This document shows, one piece after another, positions 4,686-5,241 of a stretch of DNA of 5,241 nucleotides. The notes beneath the pieces are model-generated. The model ran no database searches and was not told where the DNA came from. It worked only from the letters and a program-made list of their open reading frames with translations. The stretch is from Alphaproteobacteria bacterium (lineage in GTDB: Bacteria; Pseudomonadota; Alphaproteobacteria; UBA2136; UBA6156): the NCBI GenBank assembly GCA_027489415.1, contig JAIXZU010000128.1, positions 1-5,241 of the forward strand, written 5' to 3'. The stretch's first letter is position 1, and each line of letters starts with the position of its first letter. Both the position numbers and the translations under genes were made by a program.

Positions 4686-5241
4686 ATGTTGGGGTTGCTG
4701 GACTGTAATAATTTTTTCGTGAGTTGCCAGCGGGTGTTTGAGCCCAAGCTGGACGGTAAGCCGGTGGTGGTGTTGAGCAACAATGACGGCTGCATTATTG
4801 CGCGCAGCAATGAAGCCAAGGCGCTGGGACTTCCGATGGGGGCGCCGGTACACCAGTGGGAGAAAGTGATACGGACGCATGGCGTGAAGATGTTTTCGTG
4901 CAATTTCGAGCTGTATGCGGACATTAGTAGCCGCGTGATGCGAGTGGTGCGCCTGCATGTACCCGAGATTGAGGTTTACAGCGTGGACGAGGCGTTTTTA
5001 AACCTGCGGGGGATGGGTGACATACCATGTTTGCAAGAACGCATGCAGAGGCTGCGACAGGCCTTATGGGAGGGGGTTGGGATACCCGAGTGCGTGGGAA
5101 TTGCCCCCACCAAAGTGCTGGCCAAGATTGCCAACCACGTGGCCAAAAAAGATGTGTATTTACGTGGGGTTCCTGCCCTTGATACGGCGCGTGGGCAGAT
5201 TGGTGCGCTGGCCGGCCTCCGTGTCGGGGAGAGTTGGGGCG
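4686..5241 (+). CDS. umuC: UmuC-type Y-family DNA polymerase (C-terminus beyond window)
   Basis: Catalytic subunit of a pol V-like error-prone polymerase for bypass of DNA lesions, normally working with UmuD' and RecA. About 185 of some 420 residues are visible: palm and finger parts. From ATG 4686 the catalytic residues fall at E. coli UmuC numbering: Asp6 in LLDCNN, and Asp101-Glu102 in YSVDEAF. The block VVVLSNNDGCIIARSNEAKALG (split around 28-48) is diagnostic of UmuC rather than DinB. The steric-gate position 11 is Phe where E. coli has Tyr. GIAPTKVLAKIANHVAKK (138-155) leads into the thumb. ATGs at 4662 and 4680 are in frame too; 4686 is preferred for family length and because a seven-G run ends 8 bases before it. 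No umuD precedes it. Confidence 0.95.
   Translation, partial: MLGLLDCNNFFVSCQRVFEPKLDGKPVVVLSNNDGCIIARSNEAKALGLPMGAPVHQWEKVIRTHGVKMFSCNFELYADISSRVMRVVRLHVPEIEVYSVDEAFLNLRGMGDIPCLQERMQRLRQALWEGVGIPECVGIAPTKVLAKIANHVAKKDVYLRGVPALDTARGQIGALAGLRVGESWG

Noticed and set aside
4623..4958. Minus-strand frames opposite the start of umuC
   Set aside because: The plus strand encodes a clear UmuC with catalytic residues at the expected positions; the opposite frames show no domain and are composition shadows.

Overview
The window looks like a chromosomal segment of an alphaproteobacterium. It is GC-rich, and its LPS-transport genes sit directly behind a short, HRDC-less RNase D of the NrnC type, a gene order I associate with alphaproteobacteria. 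I cannot place it to genus.

Bases 1-3976 hold one compact minus-strand cluster. In transcription order it is: nrnC-like 3'-5' exoribonuclease (3976-3320), an unrecognised three-helix membrane protein (3287-2856), kdsD arabinose-5-phosphate isomerase (2796-1840), lptC (1821-1168), lptA (1156-668) and lptB (650-1, cut by the window edge). Gaps are 11-59 bases, which suggests an operon. KdsD makes the first committed precursor of KDO, the inner-core sugar of lipopolysaccharide. LptC, LptA and LptB are the inner-membrane anchor, periplasmic bridge and ATPase of the Lpt machine that carries finished LPS to the outer membrane. The cluster therefore couples LPS core synthesis with export. E. coli has kdsC between kdsD and lptC; here it is absent.

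Bases 3977-4098 separate this cluster from the next gene. They hold a strong hairpin (probable terminator of the upstream gene) and a promoter-like pair for the nrnC operon. Bases 4548-4099 (minus strand) encode a small exported protein of unknown function with its own ribosome-binding site and likely promoter. Bases 4549-4685 are a relatively AT-rich divergent promoter region with two inverted repeats. From 4686 rightward (plus strand) starts a umuC-type Y-family DNA polymerase, cut by the window end, with no umuD next to it in the visible sequence.

There is no mobile element, CRISPR array, tRNA or rRNA, and no clear new multi-gene system. The most unusual observation is in the nrnC-like gene: the first catalytic aspartate of the DEDD exonuclease site reads as tyrosine, with further changes at positions normally conserved in the family. 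Also worth a look are -10-like hexamers placed 6-9 bases before three start codons that lack a Shine-Dalgarno sequence (possible leaderless mRNAs), the unknown membrane protein inside the operon, and the palindrome in the umuC promoter region.
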